Shown piece by piece: positions 8,510 through 15,176 of a stretch of DNA of 64,000 nucleotides. The notes beneath the pieces were generated by a model. That model saw only the letters and a list, made by a program, of their open reading frames with translations. It did not search any database and had not been told where the DNA came from. Source of the DNA: Protofrankia sp963555915 (GTDB taxonomy: Bacteria > Actinomycetota > Actinomycetes > Frankiales > Frankiaceae); contig NZ_CAUVXL010000031.1 in NCBI RefSeq assembly GCF_963555915.1, positions 1 through 64,000 of the forward strand, written 5' to 3'. The translations under genes were made by a program, and so were the position numbers. The stretch's first letter is position 1. Each line of letters begins with the position of its first letter.

Positions 8510-9097
8510 GTGAAGAAGATCGGAATCCTGCTGTTCGACGAATTTGAAGAACTCGACGCGGTCGGACCGTGGGAAGTGCTGTCGTTCTGGGCTCGCCAGT
8601 TTCCGGGCGATGGTTGGGAGGTCACAACACTTTCCCGAGATGGCATGCCGGTCACTGCCGCGAAGGGACTTGTCGTCCACCCCGAGCATTCGTATGAGAC
8701 GGCTCCGCCGCTCGACGTGCTGATCTACCCTGGCGGGCAGGGCACCCGCGCCCACCTGGGCGACGAGGCGCAACTCGACTGGGTGCGCCGGCAACGTGCG
8801 CAGGTGCCCCTCCTGGCCAGCGTCTGCACCGGCTCGCTGGTGTATGCGCGCGCCGGGCTGCTGGCAGGGCGACCGGCGACGACGCACTGGGGATCGCTCG
8901 GTCTGTTGCGCGAACTCGATCCGACGGTCGTCATCCGCCCCGACGCCCGTTTCGTCGATGACGGCGACATAGTCACCTCGGCAGGTGTCAGCGCCGGCAT
9001 CGACATGGCCCTGCACCTCGTGGCGCGTCTTCTGGACGTCGAACGTGCACGACAGGTTCGGCGCGGCATCCAGTACGACCCGCAGCCGCCAGTCTGA
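8510..9097 (+). CDS. DJ-1/PfpI family protein (isonitrile hydratase-like)
   Basis: This 195-residue protein has the DJ-1/PfpI fold. It begins VKKIGILLFDEFEELDAVGPWEV, with the conserved acidic residue after the first strand. The nucleophile elbow is SVCTGSLV with Cys near residue 107, followed by RPATTHW. The GTG at 8510 is preferred because GAAGG lies just upstream and the protein then has normal family length. Relatives include isonitrile hydratase (InhA) and the N-terminal domain of GATase1/AraC regulators; no AraC domain is present here. The exact substrate is unknown. It stands alone between the PadR operon and the second HhH-GPD fragment. Confidence 0.85.
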   Translation: MKKIGILLFDEFEELDAVGPWEVLSFWARQFPGDGWEVTTLSRDGMPVTAAKGLVVHPEHSYETAPPLDVLIYPGGQGTRAHLGDEAQLDWVRRQRAQVPLLASVCTGSLVYARAGLLAGRPATTHWGSLGLLRELDPTVVIRPDARFVDDGDIVTSAGVSAGIDMALHLVARLLDVERARQVRRGIQYDPQPPV

Positions 9098-9342
9098 TCC
9101 GCGTCGGACGGGCCGAGCTGGCCCGGGACGAGCGGGGCATATATCCGCGCCCTGCTCACCTGTGCCGGGGGGAGGCCGCGAGGGCTGGTGAGCGCCAACC
9201 CGGCAGGTGCGAACGTGACCGTTGCGTGGCCCCGTCCTTCCGGCGGGCAGCCGACTTCGCAACGTTGCGGGGACGGCCGACTACACAGCCCTCGGACGGG
9301 TGGTGTGGCAGCCCCCGCCGCACGGTCGGCTACGGTGATGTC

Positions 9343-9444
9343 GTGGGACTGCACCTGAGCCAGATCGCCGAGGCCGACGAGCTGCTGACGAACGACCCGT
9401 TGGCACTGTTGATCGGGATGGTGCTGGACCAGCAAATCGGATAA
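9343..9444 (+). pseudogene. 5' fragment of HhH-GPD gene, copy B
   Basis: The 33 codons read VGLHLSQIAEADELLTNDP then LALLIGMVLDQQIG and a TAA. This is nearly identical to copies A and C and similar to the intact gene at 14235. Homology with the intact gene ends after DQQI. The flanking sequence resembles copy C on both sides (TACGGTGAT before, ATAAACAAGGAAC after). Confidence 0.72.
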
Positions 9445-9604
9445 ACAAGGAACGAAGTTGGATGATTCGTCCAGATGTGAACGCGGAGAGTGCCCACGCG
9501 GATGCGGCAGGTCTCACCTGGGGAGGATCGTGTCCTCGGCGTGCTCTGTGTACTCGCCCGGTTGACGCCGTGACCGTCGGGTGCCTGTACTGATCTCACT
9601 TTCT

Positions 9605-9637
9605 CCCCGCCGTCCTCCGGGACTGGCGGGGGTTTTT
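9605..9637 (+). terminator. intrinsic terminator upstream of NYN gene copy B
   Basis: This is the same CCCCGCC/GGCGGGG hairpin as at 6528, followed by five T. It lies 17 bases before the NYN start. Confidence 0.72.
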
Positions 9638-9653
9638 CTAGATCGGCTACGTC

Positions 9654-10301
9654 ATGACCCCACGTGTCGCGGTCTTCATCGACTACCAGAACGTTCACTT
9701 TTCGGCGCGAAGTAGGTTCCAGCCGGCCGACGCGCCGCGTCAGCATGGTCATGTTGATCCTGGCCGGGTGGCTGAGCGGATCGTCGGCGGTCGACGCTTC
9801 AGCGGCGAGTTGACGTCCGTTCGTGTCTATCGTGGCCGTCCGAGCCCGGACCACCAGCCAGCGGCTGCCAGGGCCAGCGACAGGCAGGCTGCCCAGTGGG
9901 AACGTGACCGACGGGTGACGGTCGTACGTCGACAACTGCGGTACCCGAAGGGCTGGCCGGCTGAGCCTGCCCAGGAGAAGGGCATCGACGTCGCGCTGGC
10001 TGTCGACTTCGTACGCCTCGCCTGCGAGAACGCCTACGACGTAGGCATCCTGTTCAGCCGTGACACCGACCTGGTGCCTGCCCTGGAAGCGGTTCGCGAC
10101 CTCGAAACCGGTCTCGTCCACATTGGCCAAAGTGGCGTCGGCTGCGTCGGCTGCCCCGACCAGGTCGCGCAATATCCGAATATCGGCGAGCCAGTCGGCG
10201 CTGGTCGCGGCGGCCAGGTATTCAGATGCCGCGGCCAGCCACGTAGGGCCGCGGCGCTCAAGTCAAACATGGAGGAGGCTGTGCTCGGCTTGTCATTCTA
10301 A
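9654..10301 (+). pseudogene. NYN domain protein, copy B, C-terminus replaced
   Basis: The first ~155 residues are nearly identical to NYN copy A and keep the intact metal-binding motif FIDYQNVHF, KGIDVALAVD and SRDTDLVPAL. From about base 10120 the two copies diverge abruptly. Here the frame runs on into unrelated sequence for ~60 residues, whereas copy A continues with a plausible native end. Catalytic residues are present but the last strand/helix region is probably lost. The two copies may descend from one gene duplicated with the HhH-GPD fragment and terminator. A truncated but active RNase cannot be excluded. Confidence 0.65.
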
Positions 10302-10399
10302 GTTGTGCGGCGGTCGGGCTGGCGATGCTGGACGGAGCACACGGCTTACCCGGTAGCTCGGCCGGTTGGAAGGGCTGGCGCGATTGAGATCGGGCGAGT

Positions 10400-11203
10400 T
10401 TATGCGGCAGGCCCGTAGCCGCGCACACGGCTCTCGTAGCGAATGGCTGCCTCCACGTCCGCCTCGGGGATCTTGTGAAGTCCGGCGATAGCCGCGATGG
10501 ACTCTCCCGCGACGAATCGGCGGTAGAGGCTGGCCGTCCGAATACCCAAAACGGTTGGCTCCCCCAGGTCGTGCAGCGGATCGAATACGACGGGGCTCGA
10601 TTTGTTGTCCGGATAGAGCCGGACCGCTACTCCTCCTGGCTCGAAGTCAATCTTCTGGACGAACGCTTCGGCTCCAGGCGCGAGAATGAGTTGTCCGTTG
10701 CGAAGGACCACCATGGCAAGCTCGCCCGTGATGCCTGTCTGCTGCTGCACATCGAGGACCAAGTCTCTGTTCGCGACGTATGGCCTGGCGTGAGCGAGGG
10801 GGTACGGCACCCCAAGGCGGTCGCGGAGCATCTGCACGACCGGCCGAAGCTGTTGCAGGCTCACCCTGTGCCTGACGCGGTACTCGCGGAGGTAGCCAGC
10901 CTCGACGAACTCACCCCAGGTGACCGTTTCGCTTCCGGTGCGACGTGGCCTGATTACAGGTTCGTAGCTGGCGCCGGCTCGGGTGTAGCCGTCAATCCAG
11001 CGCCTCAGCGTCGCTGGCTTGACGCCCAGCAGACGTGCGGCTTGGCTCATCGTGTAGACCTCACGCTCGAGTACAACGAGGCTTGATGGCTCCTGACTCG
11101 ATGGCGACGAGACCGTCAGCGTCTTCGGGGTGCGTTCCCAGATCGCGAGGATCTTCGCGAGCGGCTCGTCGTCCTCGTAAAAGTCTCCCTCCACAGTGGT
11201 CAT
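10400..11203 (-). CDS. HTH/DUF433-like antitoxin-type regulator
   Basis: This is a ~267-residue protein with a MerR-like helix-turn-helix near residues 50-110 (YTMSQAARLLGVKPATLRRW) and a C-terminal DUF433-like helical domain (TASLYRRFVAGESIAAIA, then a second helix ending AAIRYESR). DUF433-type proteins often act as antitoxins beside PIN- or RelE-like toxins. The ATG at 11203 (MTTVEGDFYEDDEP) gives a typical acidic N-terminus and leaves a 32-base gap to the upstream small gene; an in-frame ATG at 11272 would overlap that gene. It is probably the second gene of a toxin-antitoxin operon with 11236-11526. Confidence 0.65.
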   Translation of the reverse strand: MTTVEGDFYEDDEPLAKILAIWERTPKTLTVSSPSSQEPSSLVVLEREVYTMSQAARLLGVKPATLRRWIDGYTRAGASYEPVIRPRRTGSETVTWGEFVEAGYLREYRVRHRVSLQQLRPVVQMLRDRLGVPYPLAHARPYVANRDLVLDVQQQTGITGELAMVVLRNGQLILAPGAEAFVQKIDFEPGGVAVRLYPDNKSSPVVFDPLHDLGEPTVLGIRTASLYRRFVAGESIAAIAGLHKIPEADVEAAIRYESRVRGYGPAA

Positions 11204-11235
11204 GACCGTATCGTGCACCATGCGGCGCGGCTGTT

Positions 11236-11526
11236 CTACTGGCCGATCGGGTAGGCGCTGCCAAGATTCCATTCGCCGTCCTCTCTGGTCGGGTACAGGA
11301 CCACCAAGACGCGTCGTGCCCCCAGCCAGGCTTCGACCATGGCCCTGCGCCCTCGCTCGGGATCGTCGTCCCAGGCCGCGACAAGCTTGTCCACCCCGAC
11401 GAGCGCCGCGGCCACCTCCTCCGCGTCAAGGCCGTGCTTGCTGCTGAGCTTTGCCCGAACGGCCGGGCTGACCCGCAGCACAGCGACCCAGATCCGTTGG
11501 TTCGCCGTGTTACCCCTGCCGGACAT
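11236..11526 (-). CDS. small protein upstream of DUF433-type antitoxin, putative toxin
   Basis: This 96-residue basic protein has a helical N-terminal half (VSPAVRAKLSSKHGLDAEEV) and a strand-rich C-terminal half (RRVLVVLYPTREDGEWNLGSAYPI). The VLxP...W.LGSAYP ending resembles small DUF4258- or BrnT/RelE-like toxins, but I cannot assign it firmly. It is encoded 32 bases upstream of the HTH/DUF433 protein on the same strand, with toxin-first order. Function is inferred from size and context only. Confidence 0.5.
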   Translation of the reverse strand: MSGRGNTANQRIWVAVLRVSPAVRAKLSSKHGLDAEEVAAALVGVDKLVAAWDDDPERGRRAMVEAWLGARRVLVVLYPTREDGEWNLGSAYPIGQ

Positions 11527-11639
11527 ATCGGATACACTACGTGATGTCGAAGCGGCTGCTGATCACGGCGAAGGCGCCTTACGGCGATTGGCGCCCGTCT
11601 CGGTCACGAGGGCCGCGGCGTGACGGCTACGGTGATGGC

Positions 11640-11729
11640 GTGGGACTGCACCTGAGCCAGATCGACGAGGCCGATGAGCTGCTGACCAACGACCCGTTGG
11701 CGCTGCTCGTAGGCATGGTGCTGGACTAG
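11640..11729 (+). pseudogene. 5' fragment of HhH-GPD gene, copy C
   Basis: It reads VGLHLSQIDEADELLTNDP then LALLVGMVLD and a TAG where copy B has CAG (Gln). The flanks on both sides resemble copy B. It is the third partial copy; the intact gene follows at 14235. Confidence 0.7.
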
Positions 11730-12127
11730 CAAGTCGGATAAATAAGGAACCAACGTCGACGGTCCGTCATGATGAACACGGACAGTGTTCTTTCGGCGCG
11801 AAAGCAGCTCCGGCAGGCCTGGATCGTGATCGTGTGGCGGCGGCGGGCGGTCTGGACGGTGTCCGGATGCTCCAGCCGGTGGCGGTCTCGATCTGCTGAC
11901 CTGGCGCGTCCAGCTCGCCCGATCGTCTGGGTCGAGGCCGGTCAGGCGCCAGGGGGTCGAACGGCGCTGGTCGGTCAGTGAAGTCACCGGTCATCACCTC
12001 GCCACCCGATCGACGTCGGCGCGAGACGATCATTCAGCGGGTTTTCGTCGGACCGAGCCTGAATCCTTTTCTCGGTTGGCCGCTCTTGTCTGGTGAGGGC
12101 CGTCCGGCCCCGGAGAGGCAGGAGCTC
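11730..12127. other. spacer without recognisable gene
   Basis: There are no family motifs. It begins with sequence related to the downstream flank of HhH-GPD copy B. The final ~60 bases probably carry the promoter of the sigma-factor operon; GGCAGGAG lies 5 bases before the ATG at 12128. Confidence 0.45.
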
Positions 12128-12220
12128 ATGACGGTGGTGGTCGTCGCTGTGGTCGTGGTCGCTGTGGCGGTGTGTAGCTGTGTGCTCTTCCTGCGCCGGA
12201 GGGCGCGGTCGCGTGGATAG
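12128..12220 (+). CDS. 30-residue single-span membrane protein, coupled to sigma factor
   Basis: This tiny ORF has a strong ribosome site (GGCAGGAG, 5 bases before ATG). The product is one hydrophobic helix (TVVVVAVVVVAVAVCSCVL) with a CSC motif, then a basic cytoplasmic tail (RRRARSRG). It overlaps the GTG of the sigma factor by 8 bases, so it could be translationally coupled to it. A role as a micro-regulator or leader peptide is possible; nothing in the sequence proves one. Confidence 0.45.
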   Translation: MTVVVVAVVVVAVAVCSCVLFLRRRARSRG

Positions 12221-12785
12221 CGGGCCGAGGCCGTCCTGGCCCGGGGACCAGCTCGTCGCCGCCGCGCGGGACGGCGACGAGCTGGCGATCGCCGCGCTGG
12301 TGTCGGGCGCGCATCCGCACGTGCGTCGGTTCGCCTTCTCGCTCTGCGCCAGTAGCCAGGACGCCGAGGACGCCGCTCAGGAAGCAATGATCATCCTCTT
12401 CCGCAAGATCGGGACGCTGCGGGCGACGGGGGCGCTGGCGTCGTGGATGTTCCAGATCGTGCGCCACGAATGCCTGCGCCGGGCGCGGGCCGTCTACAGC
12501 CGGCCCGCGCCGGTGGCCGAGGCGATGGTCTCGTCGTCCGAGGACGAGGTGCTCGGCCAGCTGGCGCTGGATCGGGTGACCGCGGCCGTCGCGTCGCTGC
12601 CGGCGGATCAGCGCCGAGTGCTGATCATGCGCGACGTCCAGGGTCTTCCTGGAAACACCGTGGCCAGGTCCCTCGGGCTGAGCACGGCCGCGATGAAGTC
12701 GCGGCTGCACCGGGCGCGGGCCGCCGTGCGGGCCGACCTGGACGCATGGAACGGGTTCGGCGATGAAGGGCCAGGCCGTGAGTGA
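12213..12785 (+). CDS. RNA polymerase sigma factor, ECF-like
   Basis: This ~190-residue sigma-70 family protein has region 2 near residues 45-110 (SQDAEDAAQEAMIILFRKI; WMFQIVRHECL) and region 4 near 125-180 (LPADQRRVLIMRDVQGL, then LGLSTAAMKSRLHRARA). I chose the GTG at 12213 because GGAG lies upstream; an ATG at 12180 would add a Cys-rich extension. No typical anti-sigma gene is adjacent. Its neighbours are a 30-residue membrane peptide, a small Cys-containing membrane protein and an alpha/beta hydrolase, which suggests an operon controlled by this sigma factor. Confidence 0.88.
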   Translation: MDSGPRPSWPGDQLVAAARDGDELAIAALVSGAHPHVRRFAFSLCASSQDAEDAAQEAMIILFRKIGTLRATGALASWMFQIVRHECLRRARAVYSRPAPVAEAMVSSSEDEVLGQLALDRVTAAVASLPADQRRVLIMRDVQGLPGNTVARSLGLSTAAMKSRLHRARAAVRADLDAWNGFGDEGPGRE

Positions 12786-13038
12786 CCCCGGCCGGAGACT
12801 CGGCGCCAGCCGGTCCGAGTTCCGCTCGTCAGTGCGGGCAGTCGTCGGTCTCGGGCTGCTGGCCGGGTCGATCGCCCTCGCCCCGGTCTTCGGGCCGCTG
12901 AGCCTGGTGCTGGTGCCCGCGGGCCTTCTGGCCCTGCGCGGCTGCCCCGCCTGCGCTCTGATCGGGCTGGCGCGGGCATTGTCGCGCGGCCGCCTCGGGC
13001 GCCCGTGTGACGACGGCCGCTGCCAGCTGAACCTGTAA
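12778..13038 (+). CDS. small membrane protein with Cys pairs (DUF2892-like)
   Basis: This 86-residue protein has two hydrophobic stretches (VVGLGLLAGSIALAPVFGP and LVLVPAGLLALRG), then CPAC and, near the end, a C(D)DGRC pair. Size and the CP.C motif after the second helix resemble DUF2892/YgaP-type membrane proteins. The GTG at 12778 has AAGGG upstream and overlaps the sigma-factor stop; ATG 12763 is the alternative. The cysteine pairs could respond to redox state or bind metal, and so might relate to the neighbouring sigma factor. Confidence 0.55.
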   Translation: MSDPGRRLGASRSEFRSSVRAVVGLGLLAGSIALAPVFGPLSLVLVPAGLLALRGCPACALIGLARALSRGRLGRPCDDGRCQLNL

Positions 13039-13066
13039 CGGAATCCGTCCCTTAGGAAGGTGTCCT

Positions 13067-13834
13067 GTGTCCGATCCTGCATCCTGTTCCGGACCGCGCG
13101 GCGTGCTGCTCGTGCACGGCGCCTGGTTCACCGGTCGCGCCTGGGACGGCGTGGCCGACGCGCTGCGGGCGCGCGGCATCCCCGTCGCCGTGGCCGAGTT
13201 GCACCGCGGCTGTCTGGCCGCCGACATCGCCGCGGCCGAAGCGGCGTTGGACGAGATCGCAGACTTCGGCCCGGCGGTGGCCTGCGGCCATTCCTACGGC
13301 GGCTCGGTGATCTCCGGCCTGTCGCCGGGGCGCCTCGCCCACCTGGTCTACCTGGCGGCGATGGTGCCGGACGTCGGCGAGACCAGCCTCGGCCTGCTCG
13401 CCAGCGCGCCCAGCGGCCTGGAAACCGCCATGGTCGGAGACCCCGACGAGGTCACTACGATCGACCCGGCCCGGGCGGGCGAGCTGTTCTTCGCCCACCT
13501 GCCCGAGGGGGAACGGACCGCGCGCGTCGCCGCTCTCGTCCCCCAGCGGATGGCGGCCGGCCGCGACGCAGCCACGAGCGCGGCCTGGCGCGCCCGCCCG
13601 AGCACCTACGTGGTCTGCGGCGAGGACCGGGCCGTGCACCCGGAGCTGCAGGCCCGCCTGAGCCGGCGGACCGGCCGCGCGGTCGCGTGGGCCAGCGACC
13701 ACGCCGCGTTCGCGTCTCACCCCACGGACGTCGTCGACCTGCTCAGCCGGCTGGCTACCAGCGAGTCAGGGGCCGAGCGTCGAGGAGTCGCTGGCGAACC
13801 TGCGCGAGGCGCTGGAACTGTACTTCGAGGATGA
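13067..13834 (+). CDS. alpha/beta hydrolase
   Basis: This 255-residue alpha/beta-fold hydrolase has an oxyanion-hole motif LLVHGAWFTG near residues 14-23, the nucleophile elbow CGHSYGGS with Ser near 76, a likely acid in VCGEDRAVHP, and a C-terminal His in SDHAAF. AGGAAGG upstream supports the GTG at 13067. The natural end is probably near LLSRLA. The last ~20 residues (AERRGVAGEP...) run over a foreign hicB remnant, so the tail may be an add-on. It is the last gene of the sigma-factor operon. Substrate is unknown; methylesterase/haloperoxidase-like enzymes are closest in style. Confidence 0.82.
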   Translation: MSDPASCSGPRGVLLVHGAWFTGRAWDGVADALRARGIPVAVAELHRGCLAADIAAAEAALDEIADFGPAVACGHSYGGSVISGLSPGRLAHLVYLAAMVPDVGETSLGLLASAPSGLETAMVGDPDEVTTIDPARAGELFFAHLPEGERTARVAALVPQRMAAGRDAATSAAWRARPSTYVVCGEDRAVHPELQARLSRRTGRAVAWASDHAAFASHPTDVVDLLSRLATSESGAERRGVAGEPARGAGTVLRG

Positions 13835-13897
13835 GCCGGTTCCCGCGACCTGCGCCGACGGGCCGATCGTCGCGCCCGTCGACATCCGCCTGTCAGC
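13773..13897 (+). pseudogene. hicB: HicB antitoxin C-terminal remnant
   Basis: In a frame without a start, the sequence reads PSVEESLANLREALELYFED, the typical C-terminal helix of HicB antitoxins, then the short acidic/Val tail. The N-terminal RNase-H-like half is missing; the upstream sequence belongs to the hydrolase gene. It directly precedes a hicA remnant, as expected for a former hicB-hicA operon. Confidence 0.65.
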
Positions 13898-14055
13898 GTG
13901 CGGCCCGCGCTGCCCAGAGTCTCAGGTCCGGAGGTTGTCCGGGCATTGCGTCGGGCCGGCTTCAGCGAGGTGAGCACGAGAGGTTCTCACTGCAAGCTCC
14001 GAAACAAGGCTGAGGCTCGCACCGTGATCGTGCCGCTTCACCGCGAACTGGCTCC
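13898..14055 (+). pseudogene. hicA: HicA toxin, truncated
   Basis: The GTG at 13898 opens MRPALPRVSGPEVVRALRRA, then GFSEVSTRGSHCKLRN with the catalytic His region, then ARTVIVPLHRELAPG. HicA proteins normally continue with a short helix (about 'GTLRSILRQAGL'). Here homology stops after ELAPG at ~14055, where a serine-recombinase tail begins in another frame. The frame stays open to 14173 but encodes unrelated residues. The toxin is likely inactive or altered. Confidence 0.65.
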
Positions 14056-14187
14056 TGGCCCCGGTTCGAGGTGGAGCAACGCCGCGACATCATCGGGACC
14101 GTCATTGAGGCCGTGGTGCTGTCCAAGGCCGATGAACCGAAGAACCGTTTTGACCCGGATTGCGTGGCCGTGATCTGGCGTCCCTGA
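14056..14187 (+). pseudogene. C-terminal remnant of a large serine recombinase
   Basis: In a frame with no start the sequence reads FEVEQRRDIIGTVIEAVVL, then KNRFDPDCVAVIWRP and a stop. The pattern of a coiled 'RR.II..V.E.V' segment followed by F(D)PDRV.I.W is typical of the last residues of large serine integrases found on phages and integrative elements. It abuts the truncated hicA and ends only 47 bases before the intact HhH-GPD gene, whose 5' end is triplicated upstream. Confidence 0.6.
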
Positions 14188-14234
14188 CCAACCTGCCCCG
14201 CCAGATCACTCTGGCGGGGCTTACCCTTGGCCGC

Positions 14235-14810
14235 ATGGCCCTCCACCTGTCCGGCGACGCCGAGGCCGACGCCCTCATCACGTCAGACGCCTTGGCGCTC
14301 CTAGTGGGCATGGTGCTTGACCAGCAGATACCGCTGGAGCGGGCGTTCGCCGCGCCGTATGAACTGAGCCGGCGGCTCGGCCGTCCGCTCGATGTCGCCG
14401 AGCTGGCCGCGTTCGACCCTGATGAGTTGGGCACGGTGTTCTCCCGGGCGCCGGCATTGCACCGTTTCCCCGCGTCGATGGCCAAGCGGGTTCAGGCGAT
14501 GTGCCACCTGGTGGTCGACGACTACGACTCGGACGCCGCGAACGTCTGGCTGACCGCGACCGACGGCCGTGAGTTGCTGCGGCGTGTTTCGGCGCTGCCC
14601 GGGTTCGGGCCGCAGAAGGCCAAGATCTTCGTCGCGCTGCTCGGAAAGCAGCTTGGCGTCACCCCGCCGGGTTGGCGGGAGGCGTCGGCTCCCTTCGGAG
14701 AGGACGGATCGTTCCGTTCGATCGCAGACATCATCGATACGATCACCCGTGACAAGGTCCGCGAGTACAAGAAGGCGCTGAAGGCCGCCGCCAAGGCGTC
14801 CATCGGCTGA
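14235..14810 (+). CDS. HhH-GPD family DNA base-excision repair protein
   Basis: This 191-residue protein of the small actinobacterial HhH-GPD class probably excises damaged bases. The N-terminal helices contain LALLVGMVLDQQIPLE, also found in the three upstream fragments. The helix-hairpin-helix is ALPGFGPQKAKIFVALLG (residues ~120-137). I see no clear catalytic Asp at the usual spacing after the hairpin (GVTPPGWREA follows), so glycosylase activity is not assured. I chose the ATG at 14235 to match the aligned start of the fragments. Its N-terminus differs from the three fragments (MALHLSGDAEAD versus VGLHLSQI.EAD), as if this 5' end had come from elsewhere. Confidence 0.82.
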   Translation: MALHLSGDAEADALITSDALALLVGMVLDQQIPLERAFAAPYELSRRLGRPLDVAELAAFDPDELGTVFSRAPALHRFPASMAKRVQAMCHLVVDDYDSDAANVWLTATDGRELLRRVSALPGFGPQKAKIFVALLGKQLGVTPPGWREASAPFGEDGSFRSIADIIDTITRDKVREYKKALKAAAKASIG

Positions 14811-14832
14811 GCAGGGTCTCTCCAGCGCCGAA

Positions 14833-14905
14833 GATCGGCGCGAGTTTGTCATCGCGTACGTTTTTCGAGCCGAAAACCGTACCCAACGACAAACTCGCGC
14901 CGATC
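14833..14905. repeat. large imperfect palindrome with perfect 18-bp arms
   Basis: GATCGGCGCGAGTTTGTC (14833-14850) is repeated exactly in inverted form at 14888-14905. The intervening bases form a second inverted repeat around TTTTTCG/CGAAAA. It lies 22 bases after the HhH-GPD stop. It could be a strong terminator or a small mobile palindromic element. Confidence 0.6.
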
Positions 14906-15176
14906 ATGCTCTGTGGGGTGGCCGCGGACGGGATCCGCACGACCTGAGGCTGTCGCCGAGTCGGCGCTCGGGCACCATGGCCGTGCTCCGGGGTGCAACA
15001 ACAGCCGGCGGATGTGGAGGCTCGGCGCCCCGTTTACCTTGTGCTACCTGTTTATTACCTCGTTCACCGCGTGGTCTCCCTTGTGACACCTGATGGGCGT
15101 GTGCAGATAAGGAAATCGCCGTTGCGCGTCGGAATCGTGGGTCGATAACCTGCGGCACGCCGTGTAGGGGGAGAGA
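14906..15176. promoter_or_regulatory. leader region of the giant secreted protein gene
   Basis: No coding signal. It includes a less GC-rich patch (TGTTTATTACC near 15050) that may hold the promoter and GGGGGAGAG directly before the ATG at 15177. I looked for riboswitch signatures and found none I could support. Confidence 0.35.
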
